Below are positions 18,437 to 27,250 of a stretch of 64,000 nucleotides of DNA, piece by piece. The notes beneath the pieces were generated by a model, which did not search any database, was not told where the DNA came from, and worked only from the letters and a program-made list of their open reading frames with translations. How positions within the stretch are numbered: position 1 is the first letter of the stretch; every line of letters begins with the position of its first letter. The stretch lies in assembly GCF_014194695.1 (NCBI RefSeq), contig NZ_JACIAH010000016.1, forward strand, positions 62,001-126,000, in the 5' to 3' direction. The position numbers were made by a program, and so were the translations under genes. This stretch comes from Rhizobium sp. BK399. GTDB taxonomy: Bacteria > Pseudomonadota > Alphaproteobacteria > Rhizobiales > Rhizobiaceae.

Positions 18437-19020
18437 CAGGCCTCTCCGCCGACCCAGGTGACCGTCTCTGTTAGTTCCGGGCGCGGACGCTCGACGGCGG
18501 GAAATGTCGTCGATCCCATGTGAATGAAGCCGGCGATCTTTTCACCGGAGTTTACGCCAAGCAATCCATAGGCGCGCTCGTCGTAGGCGAACCACTCGGT
18601 CAGCCAGTTGGCGACCCATCCATGGGCGTTCGCGGCGAAGATGATGTTGAGGCAGACTGCGCCGGCAGACATCAGCTGCTCCCACTCCGGAATCTTGATA
18701 TGCGGCCCGGCCTTACTGACGACAGCGACGACCACGGGCGCACGGGTGAAACGGGTACGCTCCACCTGAATCATTTCCTCTGAAAGGTCAGGCTTGGCTG
18801 CAAGAGCGAGCTTCAGCAGTTCCTGGCCGATCCGGGCACGCTCTTCGCCGCGATAGACGATGAAACGCCAAGGTGCCAGCTTGCCGTGATCGGGCACGCG
18901 CGAGGCCAGACGCAGAATCTCCTCTATCTCGGTCTTGTCAGGTCCGGGCTCGGACATCTGGAACGCAGGGATAGAACGGCGCACGCCGAGATAGTCGATC
19001 AGCTTGATATCCGATTTCAT
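18436..19020 (-). CDS. Nitroreductase family protein
   Basis: 194 residues, FMN-dependent nitroreductase fold. The N-terminal RRSIPAF (FMN phosphate site), RVPDHGKLAPWRFIVYRG and the C-terminal GEKIAGFIHMGS are recognisable; the form resembles the YdjA-like short nitroreductases. Substrate unknown. It is the first gene of the pair with the flavin reductase (1-base overlap). The start has AGTCTCTCCC-type context with no strong ribosome site. Confidence 0.88.
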   Translation of the reverse strand: MKSDIKLIDYLGVRRSIPAFQMSEPGPDKTEIEEILRLASRVPDHGKLAPWRFIVYRGEERARIGQELLKLALAAKPDLSEEMIQVERTRFTRAPVVVAVVSKAGPHIKIPEWEQLMSAGAVCLNIIFAANAHGWVANWLTEWFAYDERAYGLLGVNSGEKIAGFIHMGSTTFPAVERPRPELTETVTWVGGEA

Positions 19021-19133
19021 GCGGGAGAGACTTCCATTTTCATTACAGCATTGGGGATGGGTCTTGAATTTGCCATCGCGTTGGTCTTGAAGTGGCCTCT
19101 GTGATTTCAGATGTCAATTGGTTCGCACGACAC

Positions 19134-20219
19134 ATGGTTGGCATTTCGCCATTTGCACGCATCAGCCTCGCCTTCGTTTTCGCTGCCCTGCTGCCGTTGA
19201 GCGGCCAGGCGCAGGAGGCCTTCCAGACCTTCAAGCAACTCGACACGACGGCAAAGATGCCGAAGCTGAACGCCTTCATTGCTCCGGGCACGGCGCCGCA
19301 AGGCTCGAAGCTGCGCGAGGTCGCCCTTGAGGCAAAGCTGACGGCCAATGGTGATGCGGTCCAGGACGGTCTGTCCTGGTACGTGTTCAGCCCCATGGCC
19401 GGCTCAGACGGCAAACTCCCCCTGATCGCATCGTCGCAGGGCGGCTCCGCGGACTTCCAGCTCGCGCCGGGAGACTATTTCGTCAACGTCTCCTTCGGCC
19501 GCGCCGGCGTCACCCGCAAACTCACGGTTCCCGAAGACGGCACGGTCGGCAAGCAGACGATGGTGCTGGAGGCAGGCGGATTGCTTCTGAACGCGGTCTC
19601 GGGCTCCGACGTCCGCATCCGGCCGGATCAACTCAGTTTCTCCATCTATTCTGCCGAAGTGCGCGAAGACGGCGAGCGGGGCCTCGTCATGGCGGACGTG
19701 CCCCCCAACACGGTGGTTCGCCTGAATGCGGGCACGTACCACATTATCTCTGAATACGGCGAAACGAACGCCTCAATCCGAGCCGACATTCAGGTGGAGG
19801 CAGGCAAGCTAACCGAAGCCACGATCCAGCATAAGGCGGCGCAGATCACCTTCAAGCTGGTGTCGGAAGCGGGCGGCGAGGCAATCGCCGATACCGCTTG
19901 GTCGATCCTGACGGCGGCTGGCGACAGCGTCGGTGAAAGCGTCAGTGCCTTCCCAACCATGGTGCTTGCCGAAGGTGAATACTCCGCCGTTGCGCGAAAC
20001 AAGGACAAGATCTACCAGCGCGATTTCAAGGTCGAGGCCGGCAAGAATACTGACGTCGAAGTGCTGATGAAGGATGTCCAGCCTGAAGCACCCACCGCAG
20101 CCGCAAAAACGGTCCAACTCCAGGCTGACCCGCAGCCGGGACAAGCCTCTTCCGGGCCCCAGCCCCTTCCCTCCTACGACCAGTTGCAGGGCGCAACCGG
20201 CGGCGCTGATGCCGACTGA
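19134..20219 (+). CDS. Secreted protein of unknown function
   Basis: About 361 residues with a clear signal peptide ending SGQAQ, then beta-rich repeats of similar design: APGDYFVNVSFGRAG, NAGTYHIISEYGETN and AEGEYSAVARNKDK, each followed by a VEAGK-type phrase. These look like three carboxypeptidase-regulatory or transthyretin-like modules, and the C-terminus is Pro/Gln-rich. I know similar rhizobial proteins only as hypothetical. ATG 19134 is preferred because it places the signal peptide at the N-terminus; a GTG at 19092 would add 14 residues. Confidence 0.72.
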   Translation: MVGISPFARISLAFVFAALLPLSGQAQEAFQTFKQLDTTAKMPKLNAFIAPGTAPQGSKLREVALEAKLTANGDAVQDGLSWYVFSPMAGSDGKLPLIASSQGGSADFQLAPGDYFVNVSFGRAGVTRKLTVPEDGTVGKQTMVLEAGGLLLNAVSGSDVRIRPDQLSFSIYSAEVREDGERGLVMADVPPNTVVRLNAGTYHIISEYGETNASIRADIQVEAGKLTEATIQHKAAQITFKLVSEAGGEAIADTAWSILTAAGDSVGESVSAFPTMVLAEGEYSAVARNKDKIYQRDFKVEAGKNTDVEVLMKDVQPEAPTAAAKTVQLQADPQPGQASSGPQPLPSYDQLQGATGGADAD

Positions 20220-20264
20220 TTGATCGGTCTGATGACCGGGTCAGGTGATCTTTCGCATCTTCGC

Positions 20265-20499
20265 GGGGCGCCAATACGGCGATCCCGTCACCGATGCCGA
20301 AGGGATGGTTGGCAACGATCACGATCGGGTCTTTAGGAATGTCGTTGATCGGCCAGTTGCCCCTGATGTTGAGTTGGACGTCGATGAAATCCAGCATCTT
20401 TCCGAACGCGCGATCGCCCTTGCCGACGATGTCGGTACGCCAGAGGTTGTACAGCCTGACGTCGCGATCATTCCCGTAGGATAGTTGTTCAAAGCGCAA
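20265..20499 (-). pseudogene. Truncated lysophospholipid acyltransferase (N-terminal remnant)
   Basis: The minus-strand frame from ATG 20499 reads MRFEQLSYGNDRDVRLYNLW and reaches VIVANHPFGIGDGIAVLA, the start of a PlsC-like acyltransferase including its acceptor-binding block (NHPFG in place of NHxSxxD). After that the frame runs into unrelated sequence antisense to the secreted-protein gene. Full-length relatives are roughly 270-300 residues, so about three quarters of the gene is missing. It is probably nonfunctional. Confidence 0.65.
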
Positions 20500-20563
20500 A
20501 TCCGCGTCGGGAATATCCCCTCCTCATCAATGCGATGGCTATATTGCGGATACGTGACATACT

Positions 20564-20591
20564 TCTGACGGCGCCTGTGGGCGCCGTCAGA
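20564..20591 (-). terminator. Strong hairpin after thrS
   Basis: A 12-base perfect stem (TCTGACGGCGCC with GGCGCCGTCAGA) closing a 4-base loop, 11 bases past the thrS stop. There is no T run on either strand, so it may act with Rho or as an mRNA 3' end stabiliser. Confidence 0.5.
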
Positions 20592-20601
20592 TGCGTATCA
20601 A

Positions 20602-22587
20602 CTAGGCCGCCTTCGCCTTTTTGGCTTCGGCCTTGCGACGGATATCCGGCGGTGTTGCTTCGAGCCCCAGGCTTGCGATCGCTTCGTCAAGCGACATCGA
20701 GGTTTGCTCCTGGCTGCCGAGGCGACGAATGTTGACCGTGCGCTCTTCCGCTTCCTTCTTGCCGCAGACGATGATGACGGGAACTTTCGTAACGGAATGC
20801 TCGCGGATCTTGTAGTTGATCTTCTCGTTACGGAAGTCGGTTTCGACCGCCAGCCCGGCGTCGCGCAGGGCTGCCGCAACTTCGGCGCCGTAGCCATCTG
20901 CCTCCGACGTGATCGTTGCGACGACGGCCTGCTGCGGCGATACCCACAGCGGCAGGTGTCCTGCGAAATTCTCGATCAGGATGCCGAGAAAGCGTTCCAT
21001 CGAGCCGCAGATGGCGCGGTGGATCATCACCGGCTGCGTCTTTTCGGAGTTGCTGTCGATGTAGAAGGCGCCGAAGCGTTCCGGCAGGTTGAAATCGACC
21101 TGCGTCGTGCCGCATTGCCATTCACGGCCGATGGCGTCCTTCAGTGTATATTCGAACTTCGGACCGTAGAACGCGCCCTCACCCGGCAGGATGCCGGTCT
21201 TGATGTTGTTCGACTGCTGCTGGATCGTCTCCAGCACTTCAGTCATCACGCTTTCGGCGCGATCCCAAAGGTCGTCTGAGCCGACGCGCTTTTCCGGGCG
21301 CGTTGAAAGCTTGATGGTGATCTCGTCGAAGCCGAAGTCCTTGTAGACCGAGAGGATCAGGTCGTTGATCTTCAGGCACTCGGCCGCCATCTGCTCGTCG
21401 GTGCAGAAGATGTGCGCATCGTCCTGCGTGAAGCCGCGCACGCGCATCAACCCGTGGAGCGCGCCTGACGGCTCGTAGCGATGCACGGTGCCGAATTCCG
21501 CAAGGCGGATCGGCAGTTCACGGTAGGATTTCAAGCCATGCTTGAAGATCTGCACGTGGCCGGGGCAGTTCATCGGCTTCAGCGCGAAGACACGGTCGTC
21601 ATCGGTGTCGTCGCCGGCAACCGTGACCTTGAACATGTTGTCGCGGTACCAACCCCAGTGGCCGGAGGTTTCCCACAGCGACTTGTCGAGCACCTGCGGC
21701 GCGTTGACCTCTTGGTAGTCTTCGGCGAGGCGGCGGCGCATATAGGCAACCAGCGTCTGGAACATGCGCCAGCCCTTGCCGTGCCAAAAGACAACGCCCG
21801 GACCTTCTTCCTGGAAGTGGAAGAGATCCATTTCGCGGCCGAGGCGACGATGATCGCGCTTTTCGGCTTCCGCAAGCACGTGCAGGTAATTGTCGAGATC
21901 AACCTGCTCGGCGAATGCCGTGCCGTAGATGCGGGTCAACATCGGATTGTTACTGTCGCCACGCCAATAGGCGCCGGCGACCTTCATCAGCTTGAACGCC
22001 GTGCCGATCTGACCGGTGGACGCCATATGCGGTCCGCGGCAAAGGTCGAACCAGTCGCCCTGGTAATAGATCTTCAGATCCTGGCCGGCGGGAATCGCGT
22101 CTACGAGTTCGACCTTGTAGCTTTCGCCCTTGGCTGCGAAAACTTCCTTGGCCTTCTCGCGCGACCAGACTTGCTTGGTGAACGGCGCGTTGCGAGCGAT
22201 GATTTCCTTCATCTTCTTTTCGATCTTGGGCAGATCGTCCGGCGTGAAGGGCTCGTTCTTGGCGAAGTCGTAGTAGAAACCGTTCTCGATAACAGGACCG
22301 ATCGTGACCTGCGTGCCGGGCCAGAGTTCCTGTACGGCTTCCGCCATCACGTGGGCTGCGTCATGCCGGATCAATTCCAGCGCGCGGTCGTCGGTGCGGG
22401 TGATGATTTCAATTGTGCCTGCCGTCACCGGGTCGGAAAGATCGCGGACCTGACCATCGATGGCGATCGCGACGGCCTTCTTGGCAAGCGACTTGGAAAT
22501 GGATTCGGCGACGTCCTTGCCGGTTGCGCCAGCATCGTAGCTGCGCACGGAACCGTCGGGAAATGTCAGGGAAACGGATTGGGACAT
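20602..22587 (-). CDS. thrS: Threonyl-tRNA synthetase
   Basis: Charges tRNA-Thr with threonine. 661 residues, with the family's domains in order: TGS domain (1-65, FPDGSVRSYDAG), the editing domain with HDAAHVMAEAVQ near residue 75 and the second zinc-type site, class II core with MNCPGHVQIF, RYEPSGALHGLMRVRGFTQDDAH (motif 2 region), and a C-terminal anticodon-binding domain (QAVVATI...). It starts at ATG 22587 after an AAGGAGAAT ribosome site. It stands alone between two minus-strand units. Confidence 0.97.
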   Translation of the reverse strand: MSQSVSLTFPDGSVRSYDAGATGKDVAESISKSLAKKAVAIAIDGQVRDLSDPVTAGTIEIITRTDDRALELIRHDAAHVMAEAVQELWPGTQVTIGPVIENGFYYDFAKNEPFTPDDLPKIEKKMKEIIARNAPFTKQVWSREKAKEVFAAKGESYKVELVDAIPAGQDLKIYYQGDWFDLCRGPHMASTGQIGTAFKLMKVAGAYWRGDSNNPMLTRIYGTAFAEQVDLDNYLHVLAEAEKRDHRRLGREMDLFHFQEEGPGVVFWHGKGWRMFQTLVAYMRRRLAEDYQEVNAPQVLDKSLWETSGHWGWYRDNMFKVTVAGDDTDDDRVFALKPMNCPGHVQIFKHGLKSYRELPIRLAEFGTVHRYEPSGALHGLMRVRGFTQDDAHIFCTDEQMAAECLKINDLILSVYKDFGFDEITIKLSTRPEKRVGSDDLWDRAESVMTEVLETIQQQSNNIKTGILPGEGAFYGPKFEYTLKDAIGREWQCGTTQVDFNLPERFGAFYIDSNSEKTQPVMIHRAICGSMERFLGILIENFAGHLPLWVSPQQAVVATITSEADGYGAEVAAALRDAGLAVETDFRNEKINYKIREHSVTKVPVIIVCGKKEAEERTVNIRRLGSQEQTSMSLDEAIASLGLEATPPDIRRKAEAKKAKAA

Positions 22588-22709
22588 TTAGAATTCTCCT
22601 TGTCCAGTCCCGCCAACGAATGCGGGTGGTTGCAATGAAGCGCTTCGTCCGTACGAATGCGCCGCCGCCTGATACCGAGATTTGCTGCTTGAGTAAAGAA
22701 AAAGCCGGC

Positions 22710-23234
22710 TTAGCCGATCATTTCAGCCAGGCCACGAACCGTATTCCAGTTTCGCAACGTGCCGACGCCCATGCGCTTGGTCGTCAACGCCGAAAGCAAC
22801 TTCCATTGGCTCGGCTTGTCGGCAAAATCGATCCAAAGATCGCCGCCAGTGAGCGCCATGCGTTGCGTCGGATCGGCATAAGGGCGAAGCGTCGCCATGA
22901 CAGCCGCCGGTAGTGGCTTGCGCATCACCCGCACGATCACTTGGCTGCCCTCACCGTCCGGGAACGGATTGGACTTCGCTAGCTTCTGCCAGTCGGTGCC
23001 CTTGCGCACGATGATATCGACCGGTTTGCCGAACCGTGCTCTGAAGGCTGCCTCGAGCGTGGCCTCCATATCGACGAGCGCCACGGCTTCGGCCTCGTAG
23101 ACGATGTTGCCGGTGGAGACCAGGGTCCGCGGATTTCGGTATCCGATGTCCGTTGCCATGTCGCGAAGGTCGGACATCACGACGCGTCGTCCAGGCGCAA
23201 GCACGATGCTGTGCAATAGCGCCACGTAAATCAT
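22710..23234 (-). CDS. DUF1697 protein
   Basis: 174 residues. The N-terminal half (YVALLHSIVLAPGRRVVMSDLR, then LVSTGNIVYEA) and the C-terminal TLRNWNTVRGLAEMI match DUF1697, a widespread small cytoplasmic family without an assigned activity. Its ATG overlaps the stop of a 34-codon ORF by 4 bases, which in turn overlaps yidD, so it is the last member of a coupled minus-strand unit. Confidence 0.88.
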   Translation of the reverse strand: MIYVALLHSIVLAPGRRVVMSDLRDMATDIGYRNPRTLVSTGNIVYEAEAVALVDMEATLEAAFRARFGKPVDIIVRKGTDWQKLAKSNPFPDGEGSQVIVRVMRKPLPAAVMATLRPYADPTQRMALTGGDLWIDFADKPSQWKLLSALTTKRMGVGTLRNWNTVRGLAEMIG

Positions 23235-23335
23235 GCCTTCCGGAACTCCCTGCCGTCCTTGGGAAGATCGTCAAGAATATCCTTGAGGGTGACATCGTGG
23301 CCGTGACGAAAGGCCCAAAATACGCGTTGCCTCAT
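23231..23335 (-). CDS. Small 34-codon ORF coupled to yidD and the DUF1697 gene
   Basis: The reading MRQRVFWAFRHGHDVTLKDI followed by LDDLPKDGREFRKA is 34 residues. Its ATG overlaps the yidD stop in an ATGA, and its stop overlaps the DUF1697 start in the same way. Two translational-coupling overlaps by chance are unlikely, so it is probably translated. I do not recognise a family; it could also be the vestige of a longer gene. The sequence is charged, with no membrane segment. Confidence 0.5.
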   Translation of the reverse strand: MRQRVFWAFRHGHDVTLKDILDDLPKDGREFRKA

Positions 23336-23733
23336 CCCTCGGCCGCCTTGCGGCCAAGCGCGAGATAGCGCCAGGGCGTCCACCAATGGAAGCGCTCGCC
23401 GAGCTGCTCGGGAACCGGGTCGAGCCCGCTCGTGCCACCCGGCCCGCAACGGGCGACACGAAACAGCGTCATCCAGCCGCCACTCCACAGTCCATGGCGC
23501 GCTACCGCCTCATAGCCGTATTCAGAGCAGGTCGGGATGTGGCGGCATGAATTGCCGATAAAACCGGACAGGGTCAGTTGATAAGCGCGAATGAAACCCA
23601 TCCCGAGCACCCTGCCTGGGGTCTTGTGAAACGGGCCGGCGTAGTTGCGGGAATAGGAACGCGAGGCTGTACGGGGAGCAGCAGCGCCCCCCTCGTCTTC
23701 ATCATCGCGATTGATCGAACAGAATTCACACAT
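23332..23733 (-). CDS. yidD: Membrane protein insertion efficiency factor YidD
   Basis: 133 residues. The conserved core RAYQLTLSGFIGNSCRHIPT, CSEYGYEAVARHG and GLDPVP is typical of YidD, a small membrane-associated factor that helps YidC insert inner-membrane proteins. The N-terminus is extended by about 40 residues with two Cys (CEFCSINRDDEDEGG), as in other rhizobia. It normally sits by rnpA/yidC; here it follows an IscU-like gene by 12 bases. Confidence 0.92.
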   Translation of the reverse strand: MCEFCSINRDDEDEGGAAAPRTASRSYSRNYAGPFHKTPGRVLGMGFIRAYQLTLSGFIGNSCRHIPTCSEYGYEAVARHGLWSGGWMTLFRVARCGPGGTSGLDPVPEQLGERFHWWTPWRYLALGRKAAEG

Positions 23734-23745
23734 CGGCGGTGTTGC

Positions 23746-24192
23746 TCACGCTTCGATGGTTTCAGCGCGCTTGGCCTCAATCTGGCCGATCGCATCGACG
23801 ACGGCGTCGAAGGTCAGCATCGTCGAGGCATGTCGCGCCTTGTAATCCTTCACCGGGCGGAGATAGCGCATGTCCTCGAACCGGCCTTCCGGCCCCTCGC
23901 CGTCCGCCTTCAGCATCGCCAGCATGTCCTCGCGCGCCTTGCGTAGTTCCGTCGTATTGGCGCCGATGACATGGCGGGCCATGATCGAGGAGGACGCTTG
24001 GCCGAGTGCGCAGGCTTTGACGTCGTGGGCAAATCCGCTCACGGTATCGCCATCCATCTTCAGCCAAATCTTGACCTTGGAACCGCAAAGCTTGGAGTGC
24101 GCCTGGGCGCTGGCGTCCGCATCCGGTAGATTGCCGATCAGCGGAATATTGCCCGCAAATTCGAGAATTTTGCTGTTGTAGATGTCGTCCAT
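23746..24192 (-). CDS. Iron-sulfur cluster scaffold-like protein (IscU/SufU type)
   Basis: 148 residues from ATG 24192 (MDDIYNSKILEFAGN). The IscU-fold signature is present with Cys in KLCGSKVKIW and KACALGQASSSI. The third cluster-ligand Cys of IscU/SufU is not seen; the corresponding region reads YKARHASTML. Similar two-Cys proteins are annotated in alphaproteobacteria as Fe-S assembly scaffolds, but transfer of clusters by this form is unproven. It heads the yidD/34-codon ORF/DUF1697 unit. Confidence 0.82.
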   Translation of the reverse strand: MDDIYNSKILEFAGNIPLIGNLPDADASAQAHSKLCGSKVKIWLKMDGDTVSGFAHDVKACALGQASSSIMARHVIGANTTELRKAREDMLAMLKADGEGPEGRFEDMRYLRPVKDYKARHASTMLTFDAVVDAIGQIEAKRAETIEA

Positions 24193-24498
24193 CGTGGATT
24201 CCGCTCCAGAATTCATGCGGATCGGCGCCTCAAAGCTCATTGTAGCACAAAAGAAAAACACAGCGTGTCGTGCCGGGAGACTTACATACAGATGCCGTTT
24301 TCCTATATGTATGTCGTTCGAAGGCCAGAAAATTGCAATGGCCTCGGCTAAGTTTGATTGGGAAACCGTGCCGGAAGGGCCGCAAACAAAGCCCTGAAAG
24401 CCCCGGAGCCTGCCAAAGGTGCATGAATTCCCTTGAGTGGAATTGCCAGTGGCTAGTCCGAAAGACGATCCGTAAAGCGGATCAGGAGACTGTTACAT
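24193..24498. other. Divergent intergenic region before folE
   Basis: About 300 bases between the IscU-like gene and folE. It contains a loose inverted repeat with arms ACATAC (near 24284) and GTATGT (near 24310). No ORF with coding character and no terminator are visible; it presumably holds both promoters. Confidence 0.4.
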
Positions 24499-25119
24499 AT
24501 GGACGCCATCATCAAGAATTTTCCGCAGACCCCCGCCGATCTCGATGCCGATCGGCCCAGCCAGAAAGAGGCTGAGGACGCCGTTCGCACGCTCCTGCGT
24601 TGGGCAGGTGACGATCCATCGCGTGAAGGCTTGCTCGACACACCGTCGCGTGTGGCCAAAGCCTATCGTGAGCTGTTTGCCGGCTATGATATGGACCCCG
24701 AAGATGTGCTTGGCCGCACGTTCGAAGAAGTTGCCGGCTACGACGACATGGTCCTGGTGAAGGACATTCCGTTCTTCTCGCACTGCGAACACCATATGGT
24801 GCCCATCATTGGCAAGGCGCATGTCGCCTACATGCCGGACGGCAAGGTGCTCGGCCTGTCGAAGATCGCGCGTGTCGTTGAGATCTACGGCCGTCGCCTG
24901 CAAACGCAGGAAACCATGACCGCCCAAATCGCAAAAGCGATCGATGAAACGCTCGCTCCGCGCGGTGTTGCGGTGATGATCGAAGCCGAACATATGTGCA
25001 TGGCCATGCGCGGTGTGCAAAAGCAGGGCTCCACCACATTGACGACAACATTTACCGGAACGTTTAAAACTGAGCCGGCTGATCAAGCCCGATTCATGTC
25101 TCTGGTCCGGAGCCGCTGA
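24499..25119 (+). CDS. folE: GTP cyclohydrolase I
   Basis: Makes 7,8-dihydroneopterin triphosphate from GTP, the first step toward folate (and queuosine precursors). 206 residues. Zinc ligands Cys and His are in FFSHCEHHMVPIIGKAHVAY and the third Cys in EAEHMCMAMRGVQ; the GTP-binding TPSRVAKAYRELF and the C-terminal STTLTTTFTG are intact. This is the zinc-dependent IA type. hisI follows on the same strand after 26 bases. Confidence 0.97.
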   Translation: MDAIIKNFPQTPADLDADRPSQKEAEDAVRTLLRWAGDDPSREGLLDTPSRVAKAYRELFAGYDMDPEDVLGRTFEEVAGYDDMVLVKDIPFFSHCEHHMVPIIGKAHVAYMPDGKVLGLSKIARVVEIYGRRLQTQETMTAQIAKAIDETLAPRGVAVMIEAEHMCMAMRGVQKQGSTTLTTTFTGTFKTEPADQARFMSLVRSR

Positions 25120-25145
25120 ATACGGCTTCATCTAAGAAAGCCGCG

Positions 25146-25604
25146 ATGATGCCCTTTGCGTTCAATGCACCGTCCGACGATAAATCAGAACTCGAGGACG
25201 CCGGCGACTTCACGCCGCGGTTCGATGATCGCGGCCTGATCACCGCGATCGTCACCGACGCCAACGATGGCGAACTGCTGATGGTTGCGCATATGAATGC
25301 GCAGGCCCTCGCCCTGACCATCCAGAGCGGCAAAGCGCATTACTTCAGCCGCTCGCGTGGCAAGCTCTGGATCAAGGGCGAGACGTCTGGAAACACCCAG
25401 ATGGTCAAGGAAATCCGTACGGATTGCGATCAGGATGCCATCTGGCTGAAGGTTGAGGTCGCTGGCCATGACGCGACCTGTCACACTGGCCGGCGGTCGT
25501 GTTTCTATAGGACCGTGAACCTCGAAGACGGAAAGCCGATGCTCGAAATCGTCGACGACGAGCTCCAGTTCGACCCGACCGAAGTCTATGGAAAAGAGAC
25601 ATAA
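25146..25604 (+). CDS. hisI: Phosphoribosyl-AMP cyclohydrolase
   Basis: Opens the adenine ring of phosphoribosyl-AMP, the third step of histidine synthesis. 152 residues, the stand-alone HisI form without a fused HisE. Diagnostic segments are YFSRSRGKLWIKGETSGN, the metal-binding RTDCDQDAIW and ATCHTGRRSCFYR. Two adjacent ATG codons (25146, 25149) could start it. It is directly downstream of folE, an arrangement also seen in other rhizobia. Confidence 0.96.
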   Translation: MMPFAFNAPSDDKSELEDAGDFTPRFDDRGLITAIVTDANDGELLMVAHMNAQALALTIQSGKAHYFSRSRGKLWIKGETSGNTQMVKEIRTDCDQDAIWLKVEVAGHDATCHTGRRSCFYRTVNLEDGKPMLEIVDDELQFDPTEVYGKET

Positions 25605-25718
25605 AAGCAGGCAATTGCCTCTTATTGGGCCAAAATCTACGCCTATATACGAATTGGAAAGGGACGCGGGACACTAATATAGTTCGTTTTTAATTGTTTG
25701 CCGGGAGGGAGACGAGCC

Positions 25719-26696
25719 ATGCTGAATTGGGGTTTGTACCGCCAAAGCTCCGAAGCGGGCGCGTCCAATGCCAGCAGCCCGACCGCGCCAGACATGAATA
25801 CTCCTCTCGCTCCTGCGCCCGCACCTGCCCCAAAGAGAACAAAGCTTGCCCTTGCATTGGGCGGAGGCGCCGCGCGCGGCTGGGCCCATATAGGTGTCCT
25901 GCGCGCCCTCGATGAGGAAGGTATCGAGATCGGCATGGTTGCCGGAACTTCCATCGGTGCCCTGGTTGGCGGCTGCTATCTCGCCGGCAAACTCGATGAG
26001 CTCGAAGCGTTCGCCCGTTCGCTGACGATGCGCCGGATTGCCAGCCTGCTTGACCTGACCATCGGCGGCAGCGGCTTGTTTGGCGGCATGCGGCTGACGA
26101 AGCGGATGCAGGAGCATCTGGAAGGGCTGAATGTCGAAGATCTGGACCGGCCGTTCGTCGCCGTTGCCGCTGAAGTCAACACCGGCCACGAGGTCTGGAT
26201 TGCCAATGGCTCGTTGATCACGGCGCTTCGCGCCTCCTATGCACTACCGGGTATTTTCGAGCCAGTACGCAGCAACCAACGAACCCTCGTCGACGGTGCG
26301 TTGGTCAATCCGGTGCCCGTTTCCGTATGCCGCGCTTATGAGCAGCCGCTTGTGGTCGCCGTCAACCTGAACTACGATCTCTACGGTCGATCGGCGGTCG
26401 TCAGACACAACGCCACGCTCTCGCCGTCCGAGGTCCAGCGGCGCGAAGAGGCGCCTTACGCCAAGCTCGGCATGACCGGCGTAATGGTGCAGGCCTTTAA
26501 CATCATCCAGGACAGGATTGCGCGGGCCCGCTTGGCGGGCGACCCGCCGGATATCTCGATTCAGCCGCGCCTTGGCGATATCGGTCTCTCGGAATTCCAT
26601 CGCGCCGGCGAAGCCATCGAGCGCGGCTACGAGGAAGCCAAGCTGAGGCTTCCCGAATTGAAACGGATGCAGGAACTATTCGCCGGCTCCCTCTAG
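25719..26696 (+). CDS. Patatin-like phospholipase
   Basis: 325 residues; predicted lipid acyl hydrolase with a Ser-Asp dyad. The oxyanion-hole motif GGGAARGWAHIGVL, nucleophile GTSIGAL and the catalytic Asp in LVDGALVNPVP are all present, and the arrangement matches the bacterial RssA/YlbK-type group. The first 40 residues are a Pro/Ala-rich lead without a signal peptide. The start was set by the GGGAGGGAGACGAGCC ribosome site; a TTG at 25698 would be longer. It converges with the CBS-domain gene. Confidence 0.9.
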   Translation: MLNWGLYRQSSEAGASNASSPTAPDMNTPLAPAPAPAPKRTKLALALGGGAARGWAHIGVLRALDEEGIEIGMVAGTSIGALVGGCYLAGKLDELEAFARSLTMRRIASLLDLTIGGSGLFGGMRLTKRMQEHLEGLNVEDLDRPFVAVAAEVNTGHEVWIANGSLITALRASYALPGIFEPVRSNQRTLVDGALVNPVPVSVCRAYEQPLVVAVNLNYDLYGRSAVVRHNATLSPSEVQRREEAPYAKLGMTGVMVQAFNIIQDRIARARLAGDPPDISIQPRLGDIGLSEFHRAGEAIERGYEEAKLRLPELKRMQELFAGSL

Positions 26697-26711
26697 GGGC
26701 CGGCGACGCGT

Positions 26712-27146
26712 TCAACCGGCGATGTAGGCCTTGATCTGCTCGGCTTCCAGTTCGACCTCCGCGATGCGTGTCTTCACGACGTCACCGATCGAGATGATAC
26801 CGACGAGCTTGCCGTTGGTTTCAACGGGAACGTGACGGAAGCGGCGACTGGTCATTAGCCCCATCAGGTCGTTCACGGTCGAATCTTCATGGCACCGATA
26901 AACCTTTGCGGTCATCAACGATGCAACCGGCTGATCGAGACAGGCTGCTCCCGCCCTAGCGATCGCGTGAACCACGTCGCGCTCGGTAAAAATCCCGGAA
27001 ATCTTGTTTTCCATCCCGACGATGACGATAGCGCCAATCTTCTTCTTGCTGAGAATCACGGCAGCTTCGGAAACGGTTGTATGCGGACCGGCGGTCACCA
27101 CATCCCTGCCCTTTGCGTCGAGTATGGCTTTGACTGTATTGGACAT
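26712..27146 (-). CDS. Two-CBS-domain protein
   Basis: 144 residues consisting essentially of a CBS pair: the first around VSEAAVILSKKKIGAIVIVG and GIFTERDVVHA, the second around VNDLMGLMTSRRFRHVPV and GIISIGDVVK. CBS pairs bind adenosine nucleotides and act as sensors; the partner is not in the neighbourhood. ATG 27146 (MSNTVKAIL) after an AGGAGG-like site is chosen over 27176. Tail-to-tail with the patatin gene, 15 bases apart. Confidence 0.9.
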   Translation of the reverse strand: MSNTVKAILDAKGRDVVTAGPHTTVSEAAVILSKKKIGAIVIVGMENKISGIFTERDVVHAIARAGAACLDQPVASLMTAKVYRCHEDSTVNDLMGLMTSRRFRHVPVETNGKLVGIISIGDVVKTRIAEVELEAEQIKAYIAG

Positions 27147-27250
27147 TTTGAACCTCCTATGTCGAAAGTGAAGCACTTCTACTGATCACAGGCATCCGCA
27201 GCGGTTTACTCCTCCCATCGCGGATCAGTTCGAATGGTGCACTCCAACTC

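Noticed and set aside
21481..22638. 385-codon plus-strand open frame
   Set aside because: Antisense shadow of thrS.
22690..22712. Terminator-like CGGCTAAGCCGGCTTTTT on the minus strand after the DUF1697 gene
   Set aside because: The possible stem closes on too small a loop to be convincing.
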